A stretch of DNA of 9,337 nt from Planctomycetota bacterium (GTDB lineage: Bacteria; Planctomycetota; Phycisphaerae; WQYP01), in contig JAMDCX010000090.1 in the NCBI GenBank assembly GCA_023489375.1, positions 1 through 9,337 on the forward strand, read 5' to 3'. Shown here piece by piece: positions 1 to 7,101 of the stretch. The position numbers and the translations under genes are program-made. The notes beneath the pieces were generated by a model. The model ran no database searches. It saw nothing but the letters and a program-made list of their open reading frames with translations, and was not told the DNA's origin. Position 1 is the stretch's first letter; each line of letters opens with the position of its first letter.

Positions 1-173
1 TGCTGTAAAAGAGTGTTAACCAAGTAGACGTAAACTATTCTGTCGAACACCTGCATTGTAATGTAGTGGTCAGAGTCTGATCAGGTATGATCCTTAGCCA
101 TTATGAACGGTTACGTTGGTCAGATATAGACGGTAAACTTCGGCTTCAACTGTCCGGCGTCGGGCACAGACGC

Positions 174-179
174 TATAAT
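174..179 (+). promoter_or_regulatory. possible -10 element upstream of menG/ubiE
   Basis: A perfect TATAAT hexamer lies about 35 bp upstream of the first gene. The segment where a -35 box should sit (around 151-156, TGTCCG) matches the consensus poorly, so this is only a candidate sigma-70-type promoter. The leader before it (1-170) shows no convincing gene on either strand. A purine-rich stretch, GAGGTGG at 194-200, is the only plausible ribosome-binding site and sits rather far (13 nt) from the ATG. Confidence 0.35.
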
Positions 180-213
180 AATAATTGTGTTATGAGGTGG
201 ACGACAGTTAAAA

Positions 214-987
214 ATGCCGCATACCGTACCAACTTCCGCTCCCGCGCCTGCCTGGGATCAAGGTAGCCTTAAAAATCCGCATCAGACGGCGGATAAGGCC
301 CGGCGAGTGCAACGTATGTTTTCCGCTATTGCCCCCTCTTATGATCTTAATAACCATTTGCATTCGCTGTGGTTGGATCATTACTGGCGGCGACAGGCGG
401 TGCGTCTGGCCGATATTAAATCGACGGATATAGTGGCGGATATTGCCTGCGGCACCGGAGATTTGTCCATGGCTTTTTATCGCGTCCATCCCAAATATGT
501 TATTGGGGTTGATTTTTGCCACGCCATGTTGCAGGGCGCGTGTAAAAAAACGACAGCAGTGGTGGAGCGCGGCATATCTTTTTATGAGGGGGACGCTTTA
601 CAACTGCCACTGCGTGATCAAAGTGTGGATGTGGTCTCTATTGCCTTTGGCATTCGTAATGTTTCCGATTGGGGCCAGGCGGTGGATGAATTTCATCGGA
701 TTTTACGCCCGGGGGGGCGGCTGATTATTCTGGAATTTTCCCTGCCCCACAATCCGCTGTTGCGTGCGGGTTATAATTTTTATTTTCGCCGGATTTTACC
801 GCGCACCGCCACGCTGATCAGCGGCGATAAAACCGGAGCTTATCAATACCTGCCTGAAAGCGTCAACACGTTTATTTCTCCAGTTCAACTGACCCAACGC
901 ATGCAGAAGGCCGGCTTTTCCGGGGTGCGGGCCAAATCACTGACTGCCGGCATCTGTTATTGTTACCGGGGAATTCGTTATGCGTAA
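214..987 (+). CDS. ubiE: MenG/UbiE quinone C-methyltransferase
   Basis: This is a SAM-dependent methyltransferase that adds the ring methyl group late in quinone synthesis (demethylmenaquinone to menaquinone, and the equivalent benzoquinone step in ubiquinone makers). The 257-residue product shows the family signature near residues 39-60 (IAPSYDLNNHLHSLWLDHYW), the SAM-binding loop DIACGTGDL at 76-84, the acidic motif GVD at 98-100, GDALQLPL at 127-133, AFGIRNVSDW at 144-153, RILRPGGRLIILEFSLP at 162-178, and YLPESV near 212. Family homology starts around residue 28, so the first 25 or so residues form a Pro/Ala-rich N-terminal extension. No nearer in-frame ATG explains the start better. The stop overlaps the next gene by 8 bp, which suggests translational coupling. 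The ubiX gene downstream supports a quinone-pathway role. Whether the substrate is menaquinone or ubiquinone cannot be decided here. Confidence 0.95.
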   Translation: MPHTVPTSAPAPAWDQGSLKNPHQTADKARRVQRMFSAIAPSYDLNNHLHSLWLDHYWRRQAVRLADIKSTDIVADIACGTGDLSMAFYRVHPKYVIGVDFCHAMLQGACKKTTAVVERGISFYEGDALQLPLRDQSVDVVSIAFGIRNVSDWGQAVDEFHRILRPGGRLIILEFSLPHNPLLRAGYNFYFRRILPRTATLISGDKTGAYQYLPESVNTFISPVQLTQRMQKAGFSGVRAKSLTAGICYCYRGIRYA

Positions 988-1306
988 AATAACGGAGCCG
1001 CAAAAACTTATGCGCCGCACGGTGCGCTGCGATTGGTGGTGTCGCCATTGTCACAAGCAATTCGGATCGGAAAATGTATCCTTGTATTGCACCAAACTTC
1101 CGGATGTCATTAAACCGAACTGGTTTTTCGCGGCCATGGCACTGTTGGATCATCTGCGTGATTGTCTTCATGAGGAATATACCGACCGCCTGGTGCAACG
1201 CTATGGCTTTGATTTTTTATCTAATACCGAAATTTATAACTGGTTTAACGACCATGCGGTAGTTCACAAAACCCTCATCCATGAGGAAGAACTGGAGGCC
1301 CCATAG
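980..1306 (+). CDS. small Cys/His-rich protein, zinc-ribbon-like, unknown function
   Basis: I do not recognise this 108-residue protein. Its ATG lies inside the end of the methyltransferase gene (8-bp overlap) with GGGGAA at 968-973 as a plausible ribosome-binding site, an arrangement typical of a coupled real gene. Near the N-terminus it has Cys17, Cys21 and Cys24 in a CDWWCRHCHKQF context, then Cys37. In the middle there is a HLRDCLHEEY segment with His58, Cys62 and His64. The spacing resembles a zinc-binding knuckle followed by a helical Cys/His half, which I infer rather than recognise. The rest is aromatic and hydrophilic, with no signal peptide or membrane segment. Its place between the quinone methyltransferase and ubiX suggests an accessory role in quinone synthesis or a local regulatory role, but that rests on context only. 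Confidence 0.75.
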   Translation: MRKITEPQKLMRRTVRCDWWCRHCHKQFGSENVSLYCTKLPDVIKPNWFFAAMALLDHLRDCLHEEYTDRLVQRYGFDFLSNTEIYNWFNDHAVVHKTLIHEEELEAP

Positions 1307-1340
1307 ACGGCCGTTGGTCGGCGGTCCATTATGATAATAT

Positions 1341-1354
1341 CAGGCTTCGGCCTG
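1341..1354 (+). other. UUCG-tetraloop hairpin upstream of ubiX
   Basis: The sequence CAGGC-TTCG-GCCTG forms a perfect 5-bp stem closed by C-G around a UUCG tetraloop, one of the most stable RNA hairpin types. It lies in the 82-bp leader between the small Cys/His protein and ubiX, ending 34 bp before the ubiX start. No T-run follows it, so it is not a normal intrinsic terminator. It could act as an mRNA processing or stability element. Confidence 0.45.
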
Positions 1355-1388
1355 GCTGTTAAAGACCCTTGGATTCGGAGATATGTTT

Positions 1389-2003
1389 ATGTCAAAAACT
1401 TTTATTCTCGCTATCACTGGTGCTTCCGGAACCATTTATGCCCGGCGGATTCTGCAAGGACTTTCCAGTGCCGGTCATCGCGTCTACCTGATTATTTCGC
1501 CGGCGGGGCGGCGAATTCTGCATGATGAACTCGGAGTGGAGCGTCCCACTCCGGAAGATATTCTCGCCGCTCCGATGGCCCATGACATTATTCCGCTGTC
1601 GTATAACGACATCGGGGCCTGTATAGCTTCAGGTTCCTATAAAACTGACGGCATGGTACTGGCTCCTTGTTCCAATAACAAACTGGCGGAAATTTCCCAC
1701 GGGATTGGCGACAATCTTGTGGGACGTGCCGCGCAGGTTACTCTCAAGGAACGTCGCCGGTTAGTTTTACTGCATCGGGAAATGCCTCTGGGCTTAATTG
1801 AACTCCGAAATATGACGCAGCTTACCGAGGCCGGCGCTATTATCTGCCCGGCCAGCCCCGGCTTTTATAAAAATCCGCAGACGATAGACGATTTGGTTAC
1901 CATGGTTGCCGGCCGCGTTTTAGATTTATTGGGCGTTGAGCACGCATGGAATACCCGCTGGAACGGTGTCGGCGCCCGGTCTGATGAAGTATCTCCGGCA
2001 TGA
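1389..2003 (+). CDS. ubiX: UbiX flavin prenyltransferase
   Basis: UbiX transfers a dimethylallyl group to FMN to make prenylated FMN, the cofactor of UbiD-family decarboxylases used in ubiquinone synthesis, the futalosine menaquinone route and aromatic decarboxylation. The 204-residue product has the flavoprotein fold signature: ITGASGTIYARRIL at 9-22, IASGSYKTDGMVLAPCSNN at 79-97, LKERRRLVLLHREMPL at 119-134, and the C-terminal PASPGFYKNPQTIDDLV segment. Length and domain order are normal for the family. I chose the ATG at 1389 over the one at 1383 because the GGAG at 1377-1380 is 8 nt from the former and only 2 nt from the latter. It follows the methyltransferase and the small Cys/His protein in what looks like a quinone operon. 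No ubiD partner lies in the window. Confidence 0.95.
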   Translation: MSKTFILAITGASGTIYARRILQGLSSAGHRVYLIISPAGRRILHDELGVERPTPEDILAAPMAHDIIPLSYNDIGACIASGSYKTDGMVLAPCSNNKLAEISHGIGDNLVGRAAQVTLKERRRLVLLHREMPLGLIELRNMTQLTEAGAIICPASPGFYKNPQTIDDLVTMVAGRVLDLLGVEHAWNTRWNGVGARSDEVSPA

Positions 2004-2429
2004 CAGTACTGTGACTTAACGCCACGATATATACTGTATGCGGCTATTCATGAGACACCTGATATACATTATATCTCTAAAATCAGCATTTTCCCGCATA
2101 TTTCACTTCTCCCCATGTATCATTAGAAGCCGCGTTGAGCATACATTAGGAATATGACGAACAGCTCCGAATAATAGTCGCCCTTCAGAGGGGTGCGGCC
2201 ATATTTTTATGGCAATTTATTATACCCCATCATTTTCGTTACCCTGTACCGCCAAATCCTGTTTTAGCCGCGTGGCCTTGGCCCGCGTGTTATCTCTGGA
2301 AATCTTATTCCCATCAAAAAATATGGTTGCTCCTGCAGTATGTAACCTTAGTTTTCACGCCGTGACGAATAAGTCGCAATAGGGTATTATCTGAATGTTG
2401 TCGTACCCGCCGTCGTTGCGGCGTAAACG
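2004..2429. other. gene-poor intergenic region with hairpins
   Basis: About 450 bp separates ubiX from the sugar kinase gene, and it is more AT-rich than its surroundings. It holds a 10-bp palindrome ACAGTACTGT overlapping the ubiX stop (2003-2012), a perfect 6-bp stem with a TTTT loop at 2198-2213, and a 5-bp stem with a 6-nt loop at 2408-2423. A 57-codon + strand frame (2209-2382) and a 44-codon minus-strand frame (2220-2354) are both open. Neither has a good start with a ribosome-binding site. I found no tRNA-like or riboswitch-like structure by eye and no clear terminator. It may carry a decayed gene or a small RNA. Confidence 0.5.
2362..2390 (+). promoter_or_regulatory. possible sigma-70-type promoter for the pfkB-family gene
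   Basis: GTGACG (2362-2367) and TATTAT (2385-2390) are separated by 17 bp and match the -35 and -10 consensus at 4/6 and 5/6 positions. Transcription would start near 2397, about 60 bp before the kinase start and just before the small hairpin at 2408-2423. This is a visual match only. Confidence 0.3.
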
Positions 2430-2456
2430 ATGCGCTCCGTAGCGAAGGATTTATCT

Positions 2457-3380
2457 ATGTCTCTTCTGGTTACTGGTTCGATTGGTATTGACTGTGTTAC
2501 TACCCCACACGGGACGCGGAAAAATATCATTGGCGGGTCTGCTGTATATTTCAGCTGGGCGGCTGCACATTTTACCAAAGTTCGCCTCGTGGCCGTGGTG
2601 GGGGAGGATTGTCCCAGGTCTTTTGACAAGGCGTTCCAGCATCCCAATATTGATATTACCGGCCTGGAACGCCGCGCCGGAAGTAAAACCTTCCGTTGGA
2701 GTGGCAGCTATGACCCCACTATGAATGAGGCTACCACTACCGCAGTAGACCTCAATGTACTGGCCGAAAAAACACCCCGGGTGCCGGCAAAATTTGCGGA
2801 TTCTAGAATCGTTTTCCTGGCCGCCACCCATCCCTCTCTGCAAATGGAACTGCTGAATCAGGTACGCAATCCCAGGCTGGTGGTGGCCGATACCCGCGAC
2901 CTCTGGATCAACCAATACCGTCGTGAATTAATCGCCAGTCTCAAAAAAGTCGATGGCCTGGTGCTCAATGATTTGGAAGCCCGGCTGCTCACTGGACAAG
3001 TAAATCTGGTGGCGGCCATCAAGAAAATTCGCCCGTTACTCAAGCCCTCCGGCCCCCGCATGGTGGTGCTGAAAAAAGGGGAACATGGATGTTTAACCGC
3101 GTATGCCGAAACGCTATTTGCCATGCCGGCCTACCCGACGGATAAAGTCATCGATCCGACCGGAGCGGGCGATAGTTTTGCCGGGGGAATGCTGGGATAT
3201 TTAGCAGCCCTGCCGCGCTGGTCGCCGGTGCATGTCAAGCAGGCGGTGGCGGCGGGAACCGTGCTGGCCAGCTTTACCATTCAGAATTTTTCACTCGATG
3301 GCCTGAAAAAAGCGGATCCGACGGCGGTAAAAATGCGAATGCTGGAATTCAAGAAAATGTTGACCGCCGGACTGGTCTGA
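2457..3380 (+). CDS. PfkB/ribokinase-family sugar kinase, substrate unknown
   Basis: This is a cytosolic ATP-dependent kinase of the ribokinase (PfkB) superfamily, which phosphorylates sugars or nucleosides. The 307-residue product opens with the beta strand LLVTGSIGID and has the N-terminal signature glycines (IIGGSAVYFS, about residues 24-33), VVGED near 48, NDLEARLLTG at 171-180, VLKKGEHG at 204-211 and the C-terminal signature DPTGAGDSFAGG from 233. The last Asp of GAGD (residue 239) is the expected catalytic base. The ATG at 2457 is preferred over the in-frame ATG at 2430 because GAAGGA (2444-2449) lies 7 nt upstream and homology begins right after it. The MNE-rich middle and LQMELL segments resemble a subfamily with broad distribution whose substrate I cannot name. 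Neighbours do not define a sugar pathway. Confidence 0.93.
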   Translation: MSLLVTGSIGIDCVTTPHGTRKNIIGGSAVYFSWAAAHFTKVRLVAVVGEDCPRSFDKAFQHPNIDITGLERRAGSKTFRWSGSYDPTMNEATTTAVDLNVLAEKTPRVPAKFADSRIVFLAATHPSLQMELLNQVRNPRLVVADTRDLWINQYRRELIASLKKVDGLVLNDLEARLLTGQVNLVAAIKKIRPLLKPSGPRMVVLKKGEHGCLTAYAETLFAMPAYPTDKVIDPTGAGDSFAGGMLGYLAALPRWSPVHVKQAVAAGTVLASFTIQNFSLDGLKKADPTAVKMRMLEFKKMLTAGLV

Positions 3381-3441
3381 TCAAACTACTCGGACAGCGG
3401 CGCGGCTACGGGATGGGCAATAAAAAATAAGATTTTTCAGA

Positions 3442-3453
3442 GTGTTTAAACAC
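3442..3453. promoter_or_regulatory. 12-bp perfect palindrome, possible operator
   Basis: GTGTTTAAACAC is perfectly self-complementary and lies 17 bp upstream of the next gene start, within the 90-bp gap after the sugar kinase. Dyads of this size near a start often bind dimeric regulators, but no regulator gene is in the window and the site could be chance. An A-rich tract precedes it (3420-3430). Confidence 0.35.
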
Positions 3454-3470
3454 ATGTAAGGAACTATGGA

Positions 3471-3989
3471 ATGGACGCTGAAATAACCCAACTTTTTAAA
3501 GAGTCTGGTAATACGCCGGGTGAAAATGAAATCAGGGCCAGGATCACCACTATTGATGAATCGAAAGGTGAAATTGAAATTACCATCAAAGGCGTAGCGC
3601 ACCGATGTGTACTTAAAGCCTTAAAAGATTTATATGGACCGGGAATCAATGCGCCCAGTGTTGATTCGACAGATTCGCGCTACCTGCCACTGCTGATGGA
3701 AATCGAACGCGGCATCGTTGAATTTGATCGGTACCATGCACACCTGACGGATGGTTCGGTGGCTTCTACGCTAAATCGCATGGGCATCAACCCCGAAATG
3801 AATTCAGTTTCTGATGAATTGGGACGGCATTTACAATGGAATTTGCGTCTCTTACTGAGTGTGAACAATTATTCACGTCAGGATGTGATTCAGGCTCTCC
3901 GAAAGATCAATAAATCTGTGGCGCGACACACCCGCGCGGATGGCCCCCGCGGGTATCTGGATTTCATACGTCAATATGTACCGCAATAA
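3471..3989 (+). CDS. conserved-looking hypothetical protein, 172 residues
   Basis: I cannot name this protein. It starts at an ATG with AAGGA (3458-3462) 8 nt upstream. The N-terminal half (about residues 20-50) looks like a small beta-rich unit with alternating hydrophobic and charged residues (EIRARITTIDESKGEIEITI). The C-terminal half is predominantly helical, with a YLPLLMEIERGIVEF segment near 67, LLLSVNNYSRQDVIQALRKI near 127, and a GYLDFIRQYVP end. There is no signal peptide, membrane segment or metal motif. Balanced composition and a proper ribosome-binding site argue for a real cytosolic gene. It lies 90 bp after the sugar kinase and is probably co-transcribed, though the palindrome in the gap could separate them. 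Its function is not inferable from this sequence. Confidence 0.8.
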   Translation: MDAEITQLFKESGNTPGENEIRARITTIDESKGEIEITIKGVAHRCVLKALKDLYGPGINAPSVDSTDSRYLPLLMEIERGIVEFDRYHAHLTDGSVASTLNRMGINPEMNSVSDELGRHLQWNLRLLLSVNNYSRQDVIQALRKINKSVARHTRADGPRGYLDFIRQYVPQ

Positions 3990-4230
3990 GTGTTACGCAA
4001 CGAGATATGCCATCCCCTGGCTGACGGCCTTCAGCGGATTTGAGCGCCAGGTACGTTTGATGATACAGTACCTGAGAGCTGAAGCCAGGCGCCGCCCTGG
4101 TATCTTTGGAGTCGTCGATGCGTTAGGAAAAATAAACAGAGCCTTTACAACCAAATGGGATAAAGCGGGCGATAACGTGAAGCGGCAGCCGGGGCGTGCC
4201 ATAACCAGCGGCCTGATGTTTGAAGGATGA
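3976..4230 (+). CDS. doubtful small basic ORF filling a gap
   Basis: A + strand frame in the 248-bp gap between the 172-residue protein and the kinase-fold gene encodes about 84 residues from the ATG at 3976 (overlapping the previous gene by 14 bp), or about 56 residues from an ATG at 4061. The product is basic, with segments RAEARRRPG and KWDKAGDNVKRQPGR, and has no recognised motif. Neither start has a convincing ribosome-binding site. Its stop lies within the AAGGATGA that serves as ribosome-binding site for the next gene. It may be a small real protein, a decayed remnant, or a non-coding spacer. Confidence 0.35.
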   Translation: MYRNKCYATRYAIPWLTAFSGFERQVRLMIQYLRAEARRRPGIFGVVDALGKINRAFTTKWDKAGDNVKRQPGRAITSGLMFEG

Positions 4231-4237
4231 CAATAAC

Positions 4238-5185
4238 ATGGATGATCGAACCGCGTATCTGCTTAATGGATTGGTAGAGCGGCATTATGATATAGGACGC
4301 GTGCTGCGCTTTCGCAAAATTACACGGGGGCGACAGGCAGAATGCTTTGAAATTCTCACTGTCGGCCAGCGGGAGTTTCTGCTTTTGCTATTTCCCGCAA
4401 CCTTTAATACCGCCGTGTTGCAGTCTTCCGGCGCCTTAACTGCACGGCTGGGCGAGGTGGGATTTCCTGTGGCCAAGGCGATTCATGCCAGCAGTCCGGA
4501 AGCTCAATGGGTGGTCGCCGGCCCACAGGGATCGCATCTGATGATCAGTACTCAACCACCCGGTCAAGTTCTGGCCGGAACAGACTGGAGCCTTCAGGAT
4601 TTCAGCCATCTGGGATTGCGCCTGGCATGGCTGCATCGGCTGTTCAGCCAGGAGCGGCCCGCCAAGATGGTTACGGCACACGAGCTGGTCCAGCGGTTGC
4701 AGGCCTGCCTGACACACCCCGCACCGGGTTATGAAGTGGTGAAACGAGCACTCAAAGCGGAACAAATTAAAAAATTAATGCAACAATTGAGCGATATATC
4801 CCTGGAATGTACCGACTACCGACATGGGGCATTAACACCCGATGCGGTATTGATGGATACGGAGCATCAAATTGTATCCGTTCTGGATTGGGGCTGTTGC
4901 CAGGTCGGCCTGGCTAATGAAGATGTGGTCGACGTATTCCTGAACTGGTGTGTGGATAACGACGGACAGATTCGCTCCCCGGAGGCACAGGCTTTTCTGC
5001 AGGCCTATTTTTCCCTGCACGACACCGGCGACCCCGGTTGGCATGAAACCGTACTGATTTGGACCGGACATCGGCTTATTGCGGCACTTTCCGGTTGTGC
5101 CCAGCTGCCGCGAGGTTTTGCCACTATTCTGGAAAATCCGCATTTTCTTTCCGCGGCCATCACGATTTGCCAAAGCAAGTTATAA
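4238..5185 (+). CDS. homoserine-kinase-II / APH-fold protein, probable pseudokinase
   Basis: This 315-residue protein has the phosphotransferase (APH) fold, closest in layout to type II homoserine kinase. Evidence includes an N-terminal lobe starting YDIGRVLRF, an LGLRLAWLHRLF helix near 125-136, and the C-terminal pattern VSVLDWGCC followed by VDVFLNWCVDNDGQ. In active APH/ThrB-II enzymes the catalytic loop is H-x-D-x4-N. Here it reads HGALTPDAVL (196-205), so the catalytic Asp is Ala198 and the metal-binding Asn is Ala203. The later metal-site Asp survives in LDW (Asp217). I infer impaired or altered phosphotransfer, possibly a binding or regulatory protein. The ATG at 4238 is chosen with GAAGGA (4222-4227) upstream; the frame opens slightly earlier at a TTG (4220) without support. 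It precedes lepA by 53 bp. The frame is intact, so it is not a decaying pseudogene. Confidence 0.82.
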   Translation: MDDRTAYLLNGLVERHYDIGRVLRFRKITRGRQAECFEILTVGQREFLLLLFPATFNTAVLQSSGALTARLGEVGFPVAKAIHASSPEAQWVVAGPQGSHLMISTQPPGQVLAGTDWSLQDFSHLGLRLAWLHRLFSQERPAKMVTAHELVQRLQACLTHPAPGYEVVKRALKAEQIKKLMQQLSDISLECTDYRHGALTPDAVLMDTEHQIVSVLDWGCCQVGLANEDVVDVFLNWCVDNDGQIRSPEAQAFLQAYFSLHDTGDPGWHETVLIWTGHRLIAALSGCAQLPRGFATILENPHFLSAAITICQSKL

Positions 5186-5238
5186 TTAAACGCGTAGCGG
5201 GCCAGGAGTGCCCCGTATTATAAGGCGCGCCAAAACGC

Positions 5239-7026
5239 ATGGATATACGCAACTTTTCGATTGTGGCTCATATTGATCATGGAAAATCAACATTGGCGGA
5301 TCGTATTCTGGAACGCACCGGCGCCATTACCGAACGTGACATGCAGGCTCAGTTTCTAGATGATCTGGACCTGGAGCGTGAACGCGGCATCACCATTAAA
5401 GCCAGTGCCGTCACCGTACCGTATACCATGGATGGCCGCTCGTACATGTTCAATCTGATTGATACGCCGGGCCATGTTGATTTTCATTATGAAGTAGCCA
5501 AAGCCCTGCAGGCCTGTGAAGGAGCGCTGTTGCTTGTAGACGCCACCCAGGGAGTACAGGCCCAAACTGTGGCCAATGCGTATGCCGCCATTGAAGCGGG
5601 TCTGGAAATTGTCCCGGTGATTAACAAAATTGATCTCCCCAGCGCCCGGCCCGATGAAGTCGCGGAGGAAATGGAGCAGGTGCTGGGAATAGACGCCTTA
5701 TCCGCGGTCCGCATCAGCGCCAAAACCGGTTTGGGTGTGGAAGAATTGCTGCATGCCATTTGCCTGCGGCTACCGGCCCCGAAGGGACAGGCCGACCTGC
5801 CGTTGCAAGCCTTGATCTTTGACAGCAAATATGATGATTATCGCGGCGTTATTGTTTACATTCGAGTCATGAACGGGAAAATTATCATCGGACAGAAAAT
5901 TCGCTTAATGGGTGAGCAGCGTATTTATCAGATTACCGATCTGGGCAAATTTGCCCCACGCCCTGTGCATGTTGATTCTTTGGAAGCCGGAGAAGTCGGA
6001 TTTCTGGTCGCCAACATTAAAACCCTCAGCGATGTGACCATCGGCGACACCGTTACCGATGCCAACTCCCCGGCGGCGGAGGCACTTCCGGGTTATCGCC
6101 CGCCCAAACAGATGGTGTATTGCGATTTTTATCCCGGCCCGGATACAGAATACACGCAACTGCGCGAGGCTCTGGAAAAACTCCGTCTCAATGATTCCTC
6201 GTTTACGTTTGAACCGGAAACCTCCGATGCCCTGGGCTTTGGATTTCGTTGCGGTTTTTTAGGTCTCCTGCACATGGAAATTGTGCAGGAGCGTCTGGAA
6301 CGCGAGCAGCATGTACAGGTTGTACAAACGGCCCCCACGGTTCCCTATGAAATTTTACTCCATGACGGCAGCGTCAAAATGATTGACAGCGCCTCGATGC
6401 TGCCGGATTTAAGTAAGGTCCGGGAAATCCGGGAACCGATGATTCGCGCCGGTATTATTGTGCCAGCGGAAAATATCGGTGATATTTCCAAATTATGCCA
6501 GGATCGCCGGGGTATATATAAAAAGACGGAATATCTAGGCCCCAGCCGCGTCATTATTGAATATGATATGCCGTTGGCTGAAGTGATTTTTGATTTCTTT
6601 GACCGGCTGAAAACGGCGACCCGCGGTTACGGAACATTGGATTATGACCTCATCGGTTTTCGCGCTGATGAACTCGTGAAGATGGACATTCTGGTCAATG
6701 GCCAGGCTATTGACGCGTTGAGTCTTATTGTCCATCGCTCCAAGGCCGAATCGCGGGGCCGGGCCATTATCCGCAAACTCAAACAGGAAATAGGCAAACA
6801 TCTATTTGAGGTACCCTTGCAGGCGGCGGTGGGGTCGCGCGTTATTGCGCGGGAAACCATCAGCGCTATGCGTAAAAATGTAACCGCCAAATGCTACGGC
6901 GGCGATGTGAGTCGAAAACGCAAATTGCTGGAAAAACAAAAAGCCGGTAAAAAACGCATGAAACAGGTAGGCCAGGTGGAAATTCCCCAGGAGGCCTTTA
7001 TGGCGGTGCTGGAACCGGGAGATTAG
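5239..7026 (+). CDS. lepA: LepA, elongation factor 4 (ribosomal GTPase)
   Basis: LepA is a translational GTPase that binds the ribosome, proposed to back-translocate stalled ribosomes and to help in 30S assembly. The 595-residue length is normal. GTPase motifs are visible in order: G1 AHIDHGKST (10-18), G2 RERGITIKA, G3 DTPGH (75-79, with the activating His79), G4 NKID (129-132) and G5 SAKTG (160-164). EF-G-like domains follow, with GFRCGFLGLLHMEIVQERLE, and the LepA-specific C-terminal domain ends in KCYGGDVSRKRKLL and RMKQVGQVEIPQEAF (551-595). The start at MDIRNFSIVAHIDHG matches family convention, although the ribosome-binding site is weak (AAGG at 5222-5225, 13 nt away). It lies between the kinase-fold gene and argH in a co-directional run. 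Confidence 0.98.
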   Translation: MDIRNFSIVAHIDHGKSTLADRILERTGAITERDMQAQFLDDLDLERERGITIKASAVTVPYTMDGRSYMFNLIDTPGHVDFHYEVAKALQACEGALLLVDATQGVQAQTVANAYAAIEAGLEIVPVINKIDLPSARPDEVAEEMEQVLGIDALSAVRISAKTGLGVEELLHAICLRLPAPKGQADLPLQALIFDSKYDDYRGVIVYIRVMNGKIIIGQKIRLMGEQRIYQITDLGKFAPRPVHVDSLEAGEVGFLVANIKTLSDVTIGDTVTDANSPAAEALPGYRPPKQMVYCDFYPGPDTEYTQLREALEKLRLNDSSFTFEPETSDALGFGFRCGFLGLLHMEIVQERLEREQHVQVVQTAPTVPYEILLHDGSVKMIDSASMLPDLSKVREIREPMIRAGIIVPAENIGDISKLCQDRRGIYKKTEYLGPSRVIIEYDMPLAEVIFDFFDRLKTATRGYGTLDYDLIGFRADELVKMDILVNGQAIDALSLIVHRSKAESRGRAIIRKLKQEIGKHLFEVPLQAAVGSRVIARETISAMRKNVTAKCYGGDVSRKRKLLEKQKAGKKRMKQVGQVEIPQEAFMAVLEPGD

Positions 7027-7101
7027 TGCCCGGCATCCCGCCGATCACCAGAGAAATTGTACCGTGGACAAGCCACCAATAATTAGCGGAGTATAAGGTC
7101 T

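Noticed and set aside
1..213. possible RNA gene or riboswitch in the leader
   Set aside because: Only short imperfect stems and an 8-bp palindrome (77-84) are visible; nothing matches a known structured RNA.
208..522. 104-residue minus-strand open frame opposite the methyltransferase
   Set aside because: It lies antisense within a well-identified gene and its composition is that of a shadow frame.
2198..2213. stem with TTTT loop as an intrinsic terminator for ubiX
   Set aside because: The stem is AT-rich in part and is not followed by a T-run, and it lies almost 200 bp after the stop.
5181..5186. TATAAT at the end of the kinase-fold gene as a lepA promoter
   Set aside because: No acceptable -35 at 16-18 bp spacing, and the hexamer overlaps the stop codon of the preceding gene.
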